DNA from: Myxacorys californica WJT36-NPBG1
GTDB taxonomy: Bacteria > Cyanobacteriota > Cyanobacteriia > Leptolyngbyales > Leptolyngbyaceae
DNA: 64,000 nt
Reading direction: 5' to 3'
Assembly: GCA_019359315.1 (NCBI GenBank)
Contig: JAHHHO010000020.1
Coordinates: 1-64,000, forward strand
The position numbers and the translations under genes are program-made. The notes under the pieces were generated by a model. The model saw nothing but the letters and a program-made list of their open reading frames with translations. It did not search any database and was not told the DNA's origin. This document shows, one piece after another, positions 56,473 to 63,972 of the stretch. Numbering within the stretch: position 1 is the first letter of the stretch; every line of letters starts with the position of its first letter.

Positions 56473-56690
56473 GGGGATTCAACCTCTTCTGCCACATTGG
56501 TTGGATTGGATGCGCGATCGATCTGCTGATCGTATCTACGCTGCCATTCTTCGGAAGTTGGTTCTCTGCCTGTCCGTCGCTTGAATGTTTCGGCATCTTG
56601 TTCACCTTTGACAAAACTGGCGCGAGCAGTCACATCTTTCATAACTTGCAGCCAGTCCTTGGGCGGTTCGTCGTTTTGCTTCTTGCTCAT
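56469..56690 (-). CDS. DWLQV family small protein, copy 2
   Basis: 73 residues: MSKKQNDEPPKDWLQVMKDV, then TARASFVKGEQDAETFKRRTGREPTSEEWQRRYDQQ, a longer helical C-terminus than the other copies. It overlaps copy 3. Confidence 0.7.
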   Translation of the reverse strand: MSKKQNDEPPKDWLQVMKDVTARASFVKGEQDAETFKRRTGREPTSEEWQRRYDQQIDRASNPTNVAEEVESP

Positions 56691-56748
56691 TTTTCTCGTT
56701 GCTCATTTTTAATTTGATGGCGGGAGATTTTGAACCATAGCGATCGCT

Positions 56749-56904
56749 TTACTTATTCCTTTGGCGATCATCCTCGTCATCACTAGAGGAGCGCTTTTCC
56801 TTCTCCGATTGCTCTCTTAGTTTTTCGCGAGCAATTATGTCTTCCATAACTTGTAACCAGTCTTTAGGCGGCTCTTGTTTTTCGCTCTGTTGCTTCTTAG
56901 TCAT
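56749..56904 (-). CDS. DWLQV family small protein, copy 1
   Basis: 51 residues: MTKKQQSEKQEPPKDWLQVM then EDIIAREKLREQSEKEKRSS and a very acidic end. It starts inside the stop of the XRE gene (ATGA), so it is translated with the regulator. No known family. Confidence 0.72.
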   Translation of the reverse strand: MTKKQQSEKQEPPKDWLQVMEDIIAREKLREQSEKEKRSSSDDEDDRQRNK

Positions 56905-57134
56905 GGCGATTTAGCCTCAATTCTTTGCGCCGCAGGAATCCATTCAATGATTTCTCCTGGCTGGATTTCGTAGGCTGTACAAATCTTGTCCAACACATCA
57001 GCATTGGGAATTCTGTCGGAGTTGTTCACCAGGTCGTAAGCAGTACTTTGGGCAACGCCTACGTCCTTCCGAAAGCGATACACGCTGATACCGCGTTTCT
57101 CTATAAATGCCTTGATTGTGTTCTTCACTGTCAT
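56901..57134 (-). CDS. XRE-family helix-turn-helix regulator
   Basis: 77 residues with the lambda-repressor fold: AFIEKRGISVYRFRKDVGVAQSTAYDLVNN, then RIPNADVLDKICTAYEIQPGEIIEWI. First gene of a minus-strand operon that continues through the DWLQV genes. It is divergent from parM; the repeats between them are likely its operator, the partition site, or both. Confidence 0.88.
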   Translation of the reverse strand: MTVKNTIKAFIEKRGISVYRFRKDVGVAQSTAYDLVNNSDRIPNADVLDKICTAYEIQPGEIIEWIPAAQRIEAKSP

Positions 57135-57161
57135 GCCCCCAATTTACATTTGTTTTGCATG

Positions 57162-57250
57162 AGTCGATATTACTCATTTATGAGTAGTACGACAAGTCGA
57201 TATTACTTATCTTTCGTTGCATTGTTTATCAGAAATCAGTATTACTCAAC
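57162..57250. repeat. Iterated repeat between XRE and parM (candidate parC/operator)
   Basis: AGTCGATATTACTCAT (57162-57177) and AGTCGATATTACTTAT (57195-57210) are direct copies 33 bases apart. ATCAGTATTACTCAAC (57235-57250) is a third, weaker copy. An inverted ATGAGTAGTAC (57180-57190) adds a dyad to the first. A cluster like this upstream of a ParM gene is typical of a plasmid centromere. Confidence 0.65.
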
Positions 57251-57395
57251 TATAGACACTACCGATTTGTCGGACTATATTGAGGGTATCGAAGCGAAAC
57301 GGCAGATTCAACCGCAAAGGGCAATCACAGCCATACCTGGCACGTTTCGCCAAACTGCTTACAACTCAATCCCTACAACTGTTTGAGAGTTAAAA

Positions 57396-58424
57396 ATGAA
57401 CATTGCAGCCGAAAAAGCATCTCCTGCCATTAGCCAGTCATGCCGATTCATGCCAATTGGGGCAGATATCGGCAACGGGGCATTGAAACTCGTTTCGTCC
57501 ACTGGTGAAACTCGCCTAGAGTCTTACGTTTACTATCTTCCAAGCCGTTCCACAGATGCCCCAAAAGGCTATGTAGAGTACCTCTCAGGTACTCGCGAAG
57601 ACTTAGCGAGTAAGCAATGGATGACCGGAGTGAACGCCTATTACTCCAGTCCTTCTGCAATTCGTCGTGTGACGGACTCCAAAGCGGGCAAAGTCGAATT
57701 AGGGTTGCAGTTGCTTCTAGGGGCACTGTCCGAGCAGCATGCTCGCGATCACTGGGAGCTAGGCGTCGTGGTTAGCGTTCACGATGGGAAAGCACTGGGC
57801 AATGGAATCAAGCAGGCGCTAGAAGGAATTCACCTGGTCAGAATGCAGGGCAGGCAATCTCAAGTGACCATCAAAGTTTTGCAAGTTCTAGAGGAAGGCA
57901 CGGGTGCGATCGTTCACTACAAGAACAAGGTCGATACCACTAATGCCATTCTGTATGACCTTGGCAACGGAACGCTGATCGTTTCCAGTTTCAACGGCTT
58001 GCAGTTAACCAGCCGCAACTACTCGCAGAATGGCGGCGTTGAAAAGTTGATTGATGCGATCGCGACGAACGAGCAGGTCAGAACCAAGTTACTGAAGCAA
58101 GGTCAACCTCACCTCATCCGCCGTGGCATTGAAGATCGGACGTTTCGCTATGGCACTCAGTATGCGGATTGGTCGTTTGCAGAGGCTTACAAAGCGGAGC
58201 TACCCCGATGGGTGAACGAAGTCTTAGCCCCAATGGTTCGGCCCACGGAAGACCGTAAAGAGGCGGCGACAGCATTGATTGCCGTCGGAGGAGGCGCTTG
58301 CTTGCCGGGGATTGCCACGCTTCTGTCGAAGCGCGATATCAGTGTCTTGGATGAGCCACAGTGGGCTAACGCTCGCGGATTGTATGCCGTCGCCATTCGG
58401 AAAACGGCACAGGTGGAGGGTTGA
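57396..58424 (+). CDS. parM: ParM/StbA-like actin, plasmid segregation
   Basis: 342 residues with the actin-fold ATPase motifs: phosphate-1 IGADIGNGALK (21-31), phosphate-2 LYDLGNGTLIVSS and adenosine AVGGGACLPGI. Filaments of such proteins push plasmid copies apart. An internal start at Met19 would begin directly at the first motif, so the N-terminal 18 residues are uncertain. The adjacent small gene is the probable ParR adaptor. Confidence 0.85.
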   Translation: MNIAAEKASPAISQSCRFMPIGADIGNGALKLVSSTGETRLESYVYYLPSRSTDAPKGYVEYLSGTREDLASKQWMTGVNAYYSSPSAIRRVTDSKAGKVELGLQLLLGALSEQHARDHWELGVVVSVHDGKALGNGIKQALEGIHLVRMQGRQSQVTIKVLQVLEEGTGAIVHYKNKVDTTNAILYDLGNGTLIVSSFNGLQLTSRNYSQNGGVEKLIDAIATNEQVRTKLLKQGQPHLIRRGIEDRTFRYGTQYADWSFAEAYKAELPRWVNEVLAPMVRPTEDRKEAATALIAVGGGACLPGIATLLSKRDISVLDEPQWANARGLYAVAIRKTAQVEG

Positions 58425-58427
58425 TCG

Positions 58428-58640
58428 ATGCGCGTCACAATTGCAAAAAACCATCACGAGAAAGTGACTCAATTAGCCTCTGAGCTTGGCAGTGCCGACG
58501 ATCCGAAAGTTGCAGTTAATTTCATCATCAATCTGTGGGCGCAAGGGCAATTAGGAGTACCAAAACCCCGGACAAGTCAACAGCCAACGCTATCGGTACA
58601 AGAGGACGAATTCGCCGCGATCGCGGATTGGTCGGAATAG
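58428..58640 (+). CDS. Small ParR-like partner of ParM
   Basis: 70 residues: MRVTIAKNHHEKVTQLASELG, then DPKVAVNFIINLWAQGQLG and an acidic C-terminus ending DEFAAIADWSE. The short strand plus two helices would fit a ribbon-helix-helix ParR. It starts three bases after the ParM stop. Assignment relies on position and shape. Confidence 0.6.
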   Translation: MRVTIAKNHHEKVTQLASELGSADDPKVAVNFIINLWAQGQLGVPKPRTSQQPTLSVQEDEFAAIADWSE

Positions 58641-58665
58641 CTCACCCATTTTGGAAAATCATCTA

Positions 58666-58977
58666 ATGCCGAAAACCTATGACGCGATCGTTGCGTTCTA
58701 CGGGAAAGCCTGGAAGACGCTCCCCTTGTTCAATTTGGCGATGGTTTGCGGCAATGTATCAACGAGCATTGCAACCGGTTCACCGATTGAGCTTTCCCAC
58801 TTTGATGGGTATATGAACCGCAAAAAACAGATTCAGCCGGACGATCGACTTGATGCCGCTAACGCTCTCTGCGAACTGTCGCAAGCTTTGCTCGATCGGG
58901 CTGAAAACATGCCACAAGACCAATTAGCGGAACTCGATCGTCAGCAAAAAATGATTCATGGAGCAATGAACGACTGA
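58666..58977 (+). CDS. Hypothetical protein in the plus-strand operon
   Basis: 103 residues from ATG 58666 (MPKTYDAIVAFYGKAWKTLP); a TTG five codons upstream is less likely. Helical, NALCELSQALLDRAENMPQDQLAELDRQQ. No family recognised. Confidence 0.55.
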   Translation: MPKTYDAIVAFYGKAWKTLPLFNLAMVCGNVSTSIATGSPIELSHFDGYMNRKKQIQPDDRLDAANALCELSQALLDRAENMPQDQLAELDRQQKMIHGAMND

Positions 58978-59080
58978 TAAATCGCCACCCTAGTTACGCG
59001 AAAGCCAGCCCCCGACTCTCACATCTGAAGCTGGCTCTATCCCACAAACAACCACTAAATCATTCGAGGATTCTTTAATT

Positions 59081-59422
59081 ATGCGGCTTTCAACCGATAA
59101 ACTACAGCCCGCCCGCTTCCAGGTGGAGCGCAAAACCTTCGACGCCTTTCACGAGTCTCTTCAGACGAAACACCGATGGAACCGCAGACTGACCCAACTG
59201 GTAGGCGTTCTAGGTGTCGTGGTGCTGGCAAGAGCAATTGTCTGGTTTGCCTGGGTTCCGTTGCCAACTCCGCCTAACACCTCACCCACCGTAGACCGTC
59301 CTCCGATCGCGAACCCGAACGGAACGAGGCAGTTGGACTTCAGCGCCGATCCCAACAATCCACCAAAGGGGTGTGCAGGGTGTTCTGGTAGTGGGACTCG
59401 GCTACTCGGAGGGCAGCAGTGA
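59081..59422 (+). CDS. Small membrane protein with CxxC
   Basis: 113 residues: a basic N-domain, one membrane helix (LVGVLGVVVLARAIVWFAW, about 41-59), a Pro-rich stretch and a GCAGCSGSG motif near the C-terminus. It overlaps the next start (TGATG). Unknown function; part of the membrane operon. Confidence 0.6.
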   Translation: MRLSTDKLQPARFQVERKTFDAFHESLQTKHRWNRRLTQLVGVLGVVVLARAIVWFAWVPLPTPPNTSPTVDRPPIANPNGTRQLDFSADPNNPPKGCAGCSGSGTRLLGGQQ

Positions 59423-59790
59423 TGGCGTACATCTACTTGCTTCACTTTGAGAAGCAAATCCATCCCGCTCACCCCTGTCAGCACTACATTGGCGCTACGA
59501 ACTGTCTCTCAGAGCGCATTGAGAACCATCTCACCGGAATGTCAAGAGTTGCCCTGATTAATGCGGCTCATCACCGCCGCATCAAATTCTCGGTGGTGCG
59601 AGTGTGGCAAGGCAACTGGCAGCTAGAGAAGCACTTTAAGCGGCTCAAGAACGGGCGTAAGTTCTGCCCTACTTGCAACCCGTTGAAGCAATGGGATTTG
59701 TACCGTCTGAACTCTGCAATCAAGGTTCCCGAACTAACCGGACTGCGGCTTAAGGAGAAGTTGCTGTTTCCGGTTGGAGGACAGAACTAA
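59422..59790 (+). CDS. GIY-YIG-like endonuclease
   Basis: 122 residues. YIYLLHFEKQI is the GIY position, HYIGATNCLSERIENHLTG the YIG position with the conserved Arg, and an Asn/Glu region follows (NWQLEKHFKRLKNGRKFCPTC). It fits the GIY-YIG nuclease fold (about 100 residues). A CPTC pair may bind zinc. Role may be recombination or defence. Start ATG 59422. Confidence 0.7.
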   Translation: MAYIYLLHFEKQIHPAHPCQHYIGATNCLSERIENHLTGMSRVALINAAHHRRIKFSVVRVWQGNWQLEKHFKRLKNGRKFCPTCNPLKQWDLYRLNSAIKVPELTGLRLKEKLLFPVGGQN

Positions 59791-60266
59791 TGTCGAACAT
59801 TTTCTCAAACCGCATTGTTTGTCTCTGGGAAGAAGGCAAGGAGAGACCCGAAATCCTGGCAGACATCGAACGCTACTTCGGCGCTCAGCACTGCGGTTTA
59901 GCCGAACAGATTCTCGACAAGCTTGAAGAAAAATTCACTCAATACCAGGAACAGGAAATGTCTAAGTCACTTGGATACTTTGGCGCGAATTACGAGAACC
60001 CCGCGATCGCGCAGTTTGCACAACAGTTTGAGCAAGGAAACAACGACTGTTCCTTGTCTCATGTCGATCAGGCTGCCGTGTGTGCGGTGCTTTCTTGCTA
60101 CGGTTTCGATGCTCAGTCAGGACAGAACGCAGGATTCTGGCAATGTGTCGAGTCCGCGCTAGGGGATTACGGGGAAGAAGGCAGCGAGTTGCATCAAGCG
60201 ATTAACGCTCTATCTGCGATCAAACCGGATGACGTGTGGGCTGTGATTTCGTGGCTAGTGCAGTGA
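59790..60266 (+). CDS. Hypothetical protein
   Basis: 158 residues, acidic, helical: RPEILADIERYFGAQHCGLAEQILDKLEEKF, then ALGDYGEEGSELHQAINALSAIKPDDVWAVISWL. It overlaps the upstream gene by one base and the next at TGATG, so the genes are translationally coupled. No family recognised. Confidence 0.6.
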   Translation: MSNIFSNRIVCLWEEGKERPEILADIERYFGAQHCGLAEQILDKLEEKFTQYQEQEMSKSLGYFGANYENPAIAQFAQQFEQGNNDCSLSHVDQAAVCAVLSCYGFDAQSGQNAGFWQCVESALGDYGEEGSELHQAINALSAIKPDDVWAVISWLVQ

Positions 60267-60517
60267 TGACCACCGAGGAAGTATTGCAACTCTCCACGCC
60301 AGAAAGGGCCATCTTTGCGATCGACTTGATGAATGAACTGTTCGAGCTTGAAGACTGCTACTCGGCTCTGAATTTTTCCCGGTTCATGAATTCTGTCACT
60401 GAGGAGGTTTCGACAGAGTTCGAGTGTCAGACTTGCACGGACAAATTAACGCTTGAGCAAAAGCGTGATCGACTAACCAAACTGCTTTCTTCACTGCATT
60501 TCGACGCTCATAGTTAA
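60266..60517 (+). CDS. Hypothetical protein
   Basis: 83 residues from ATG 60266 (MTTEEVLQLSTPERAIFAIDLMNELFELEDC). Two cysteines in ECQTC. A longer frame upstream exists, but the overlapped TGATG fits a coupled start. Unknown. Confidence 0.55.
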   Translation: MTTEEVLQLSTPERAIFAIDLMNELFELEDCYSALNFSRFMNSVTEEVSTEFECQTCTDKLTLEQKRDRLTKLLSSLHFDAHS

Positions 60518-60530
60518 GGAGGTTTCAACA

Positions 60531-61040
60531 ATGCTGACGAATCGACAGAAACGGCAATTACAACGTAACAAAGTAAACATCGGAATCGGAATTGTTGCCC
60601 TCATTGCAACCGTGGCATCGATTCCAAACATGGCTCAGAACGCCCAACAGATGGGAACGTTGCGAGAAAAGATGAATGCTCAAACGGCTGAGCAGATGGA
60701 CATTCTAGCTTCTGAGGATGACAAGACAGAGAAAGAAAAGATTGCCGATGCCCGATATGAGCGAGGTTGCATTTTTGTGGTGGCGCTTTCGGATAAAACC
60801 AAGCTTGCCAACATTCAAGAAGGGCGACCCGTTCTAGACGGTGTGACTAAGTTTCCTCTAGCGGCTGGATCCGTTGTCTGTGATGACTCTGGCAATACTG
60901 CCGAGATTATCAAGGGAAAGCCTCCAACGGCGTCAAAGCTGGCTTTCACAGGCAATCAGGAGATTGTTCAGAAGGCACTCGATCGCGCTCGTGGCAACGG
61001 CTTGAAGCGGTCTAACTCTCACCAATCCACCCAGAACTAA
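60531..61040 (+). CDS. Membrane-anchored hypothetical protein
   Basis: 169 residues. An N-terminal membrane helix (IGIGIVALIATVASIPNMA) is followed by a coiled-coil region (QNAQQMGTLREKMNAQTAEQMDIL) and a small beta domain (RGCIFVVALSDKTK, AAGSVVCDDSGNTAEII). The ribosome site AAGGAGG precedes the start. Function unknown; may face the outside. Confidence 0.65.
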   Translation: MLTNRQKRQLQRNKVNIGIGIVALIATVASIPNMAQNAQQMGTLREKMNAQTAEQMDILASEDDKTEKEKIADARYERGCIFVVALSDKTKLANIQEGRPVLDGVTKFPLAAGSVVCDDSGNTAEIIKGKPPTASKLAFTGNQEIVQKALDRARGNGLKRSNSHQSTQN

Positions 61041-61056
61041 CGAAGGAGCTTCTCAC

Positions 61057-61818
61057 ATGGGATTACGTGGAAATTCAACCTCAACCAAATCTCAAGCCCA
61101 GTCCACCGGATGGACTGCTCACAATCAACCTTCACCCGGTAGCGACTACTACGGCCATTCAGAAGGGAAGGCAACGATTCAGATTTTCCTTAAAGGGTTG
61201 TACGTGCTGGCAATTTGCGCTGGGCTTTACTTTGCCTATCTCAACATCAATCCGTATGTTCAGATTGTGAGAGGGCTGCTTGCCCAAACTGACCTTGGAG
61301 GCTTTGGGCAGTTTATCGCCCGGATTCCCCTAGTCGGAGCCGTAGCAGGCGCGCTCGGAGAGTCCTCGACCTGGATCTTTGGGTTCGTGTTGTGGGGATT
61401 GCTGCAAGCGATCGAACTGTTCCCGCTTGTGGTAGGCAAGGATAAAGCCTTGATGCGGACAGCTTTAGAGGCTCATGACACGTCCCACAAGTTCAGAGTG
61501 AATGAGAAAGATGATCCGGTTGCTGCCAGTCTCAAGGTTGCCTACAACAAGCTACCGCTTGGCATTCTGCGAAACATGGGAAAGTTCCGCATCGCCGCTT
61601 ACATCATTGACCTGATCATTTGCTTCACGGTCTATCCACCTTGTGATGGTGGGTTTCTCAAGTTCTTGCTTTACCTATCCACAGGCGCTTTCAGTCGCTT
61701 GAACTGGTCAAACATTGTCCTCTCGGTGGTCACCCTGTTCGCGGTTGAAATCATTGTGGAACTACTATTCGGGATTGGAGCGCTGATCTTCTACTATCGC
61801 AAGTCACGCCAAAGCTAA
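61057..61818 (+). CDS. Polytopic membrane protein of unknown function
   Basis: 253 residues: a polar N-terminus (about 40), then helices at FLKGLYVLAICAGLYFAYLNI, WIFGFVLWGLLQAIELFPLVV, a hydrophobic segment around IAAYIIDLIICFTV and VLSVVTLFAVEIIVELLFGIGALIFYY. Probably four spans. It precedes the ATPase gene and could be its membrane partner. Confidence 0.68.
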   Translation: MGLRGNSTSTKSQAQSTGWTAHNQPSPGSDYYGHSEGKATIQIFLKGLYVLAICAGLYFAYLNINPYVQIVRGLLAQTDLGGFGQFIARIPLVGAVAGALGESSTWIFGFVLWGLLQAIELFPLVVGKDKALMRTALEAHDTSHKFRVNEKDDPVAASLKVAYNKLPLGILRNMGKFRIAAYIIDLIICFTVYPPCDGGFLKFLLYLSTGAFSRLNWSNIVLSVVTLFAVEIIVELLFGIGALIFYYRKSRQS

Positions 61819-61829
61819 TCAATCACAAA

Positions 61830-61852
61830 GGGCAGTGCTTTCGACACTGCCC
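61830..61852 (+). terminator. Hairpin between membrane protein and ATPase genes
   Basis: GGGCAGTG-CTTTCGA-CACTGCCC, 8-bp stem, without a strong T-run. It may be an attenuator or mRNA-stability element rather than a full terminator. Confidence 0.5.
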
Positions 61853-61899
61853 ATACCCCTTTCATCCGTTGTAGCCAGACTCTGAGGCTTAGATAAATC

Positions 61900-63456
61900 A
61901 TGTCAAGTTTCTCGATTGAACGTCAACACAAAGCCCCGATCGAGTGGAAAGAGACCGCTTGGAAGTCGGTAGACAAAGACTCCTACATGATCGACACTGC
62001 GATCGCGTTGTTTGCGGGTCTAGGGGTCAGCGCGATCGCGTCTCCGATTGCAGGAGGTGCGATCGCAGCTTTCATGATCAAACGCATCTTCGACAAAGAG
62101 AATCAGAAAATCAAGGCTCAAGACTGCATCCGTGAGTATGGGTTGGTTGCACCGTTTCTGAATGGGGATGAGTTTCTGAACTTTGCATCGCAAGCGGGAT
62201 CGGATGCTGTCATTGCTGAATTGCAGTTCGCCCATGAGCGGGGATTAAATCTCAGTGATGCTGCATGGGATTACCTCGACGGGTACAACGAATTGATGGC
62301 ACTCCCACAGGCAGAGCGGGAAGGATGGGCCGTCATGCCCGCTCTGCCTGATGAGCCAGCTAAAGCAATCGGTGAGCCAACAAGACTAGGCGCGGTTGCA
62401 GTGCAGGCATCACCCGTCGAGAAATGCACCACTGCATTTGAGGCGTTGCTTGCAAGTCCATTCACGAGTCGCGCCATCTTCGGCGCACAGAGAACCGGGA
62501 AATCTTACCTTGCTGCCTGTGCATCATTGGAATTAGCGAAACGCGGAATCAGTGTCTTTCACATCAATCTGATGAGCTATGGCGATGAGGATTCCCAGTA
62601 CTGGCAACATGCAAAGCGATCGGTACGGTGTGATTTGCCGTCGCTGTCTGTGCGAGATGGAGTGCCATTCATAAAGCAAGCAATGGAGGTTCTCAAGGCA
62701 TTCATCGATACCCCAAACAGCTTGTTAATCGTTGATGAGTGGGCTTACATTGGCGCAACCGCCACGCCGCATCGAGATTCCCTCGAACCGCTTCTGAATG
62801 CTCTAGCCAGCCAGATTGCGAGTCTCAGCAGTGCAGGCATCAAACGGCAACGAGGACTCTGGGTGATTGCGCCTGAGTTCGTAGCGGGTGGACTCGTGCC
62901 CAATGGCAAGACGGCTAAAAAGCTGCAACTGGTCTACGCCACGATTCACCCAGATCGCACGCTCGATTGGAACGGGAATCATATCGGGTTTAGTGGCGAA
63001 TTGTTTGATCAGGTGAAGAACAACTTTCCGATCGATCTACCTGCATCGCTGATGGAATTGCCGAACTGCGATCGCATCGTTTACATCAATCGGGAATGGA
63101 TGCCCGTAGGAGAGTTGCCTTCACTCCCAAAGTGGGTTGAAGCTCAGCCGACCGTGCCGACCGATCCACGGGCACAACTTGAGAAAGCTTGGGTATCGTT
63201 CGACGATTCAGGGCATGAAGCGATCGCGCCTGCTGTTGAGACTGACCCTGCAATCGAACTGATCCAGAATGAGCCAAATGAGGAAAAGCGAGAAGCTTTA
63301 ATGATTGGCTATCAATGGGCAAAAGGACGGATTACAGACGGGAAAGAAGTCTCTCGTGAAGCATTCTTGAATCGCGCTAAGAACGAGCGCAAGTGTGAGC
63401 ATCTTAGAGAGAAGCGTAATGAAATTTGGAACGAGCTAGAAGCGTTGATTAGTTAA
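61900..63456 (+). CDS. Membrane-anchored P-loop ATPase (HerA/FtsK/VirD4-like)
   Basis: 518 residues. A hydrophobic Gly/Ala hairpin (about 31-60, AIALFAGLGVSAIASPIAGG) anchors it. Walker A is FGAQRTGKSYLAA (Lys201), Walker B SLLIVDEWAYIG (275-286). The C-terminal part is a helical accessory domain (EKREALMIGYQWAKGRITDG). The layout recalls DNA-pumping or coupling ATPases, but the sequence between motifs does not match any family I can name. Last gene before the repeat array. Confidence 0.7.
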   Translation: MSSFSIERQHKAPIEWKETAWKSVDKDSYMIDTAIALFAGLGVSAIASPIAGGAIAAFMIKRIFDKENQKIKAQDCIREYGLVAPFLNGDEFLNFASQAGSDAVIAELQFAHERGLNLSDAAWDYLDGYNELMALPQAEREGWAVMPALPDEPAKAIGEPTRLGAVAVQASPVEKCTTAFEALLASPFTSRAIFGAQRTGKSYLAACASLELAKRGISVFHINLMSYGDEDSQYWQHAKRSVRCDLPSLSVRDGVPFIKQAMEVLKAFIDTPNSLLIVDEWAYIGATATPHRDSLEPLLNALASQIASLSSAGIKRQRGLWVIAPEFVAGGLVPNGKTAKKLQLVYATIHPDRTLDWNGNHIGFSGELFDQVKNNFPIDLPASLMELPNCDRIVYINREWMPVGELPSLPKWVEAQPTVPTDPRAQLEKAWVSFDDSGHEAIAPAVETDPAIELIQNEPNEEKREALMIGYQWAKGRITDGKEVSREAFLNRAKNERKCEHLREKRNEIWNELEALIS

Positions 63457-63485
63457 CATTAAATTGCTCTGTGGCATTCGGTAGC

Positions 63486-63597
63486 GTAACGGGTAACGTG
63501 ACGACAGATGAGGGAAGTAACGCTCGGTAACAACGTTAATGCGACGTTACAGCGTTACATTACTGACGTTACTGGTAACGTTACCGGAAAGCGTTAC
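63486..63597. repeat. GTAACG/CGTTAC iteron-like array, candidate origin
   Basis: Four GTAACG (63486, 63493, 63517, 63575) and five CGTTAC (63545, 63553, 63567, 63579, 63592), nine perfect hexamers in 112 bases. Forward copies lie to the left and reverse copies to the right, with the 12-bp palindrome GGTAACGTTACC (63574-63585) on the right side. An AT-rich stretch (63600-63700) follows. It resembles plasmid iterons or a partition/initiator binding site. Confidence 0.75.
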
Positions 63598-63685
63598 TGT
63601 AGTCGTTTGAGAATTAGAATCCTCTATAAAACTTCCCTCAAACTATTAGGAAATAATCATAAAGCGGCTTAAAATATGATTAGAA

Positions 63686-63961
63686 ATGAGACAATTATTG
63701 AGCGGTATAATGCTCAACAAGCCAACTGTCAAATTGCTGCAAGAACTTAAAGCCAAATTGCACAAAGTAGCGATCGCGGTCTGCTTTTCCTCGCTGAAAT
63801 TACAAGGCTTTGTCGAAGGGGTTGATTACGCGATTGATTCAGAAGGGAGGGCTTGTTTCACCCCAAAAGCCTATTTGTTTCTTGGTCAATTGCTCGACCC
63901 TGAAATCCTGCGGCAGATGCAGGCTGAGTACCAGTTCAAGTTTCTCCGCTCAACCAAATAA
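63686..63961 (+). CDS. Small hypothetical protein after the repeat array
   Basis: 91 residues (or 83 from ATG 63710, MLNKPTVKLLQEL). A helical protein with VEGVDYAIDSEGRACFTPKAYLFLGQLLDPEIL, the pattern of small regulator-like proteins that carry a short wing. A TATAAT (63706-63711) overlaps the second ATG. Neither start has a clear ribosome site. Not recognised. Confidence 0.5.
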   Translation: MRQLLSGIMLNKPTVKLLQELKAKLHKVAIAVCFSSLKLQGFVEGVDYAIDSEGRACFTPKAYLFLGQLLDPEILRQMQAEYQFKFLRSTK

Positions 63962-63972
63962 GAGTTAGAAAA

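Larger units (their letters stand above)
56295..56754. repeat. Duplicated spacer of the DWLQV array
   Basis: A 31-base block starting GAGATTTTGAACC (56724-56754 and 56295-56325) is identical at 30 of 31 positions. Each includes a HIP1 site and the stop codon of a family gene. A third, more diverged copy lies at 56064-56084. Shows that gene plus spacer were duplicated together. Confidence 0.8.
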
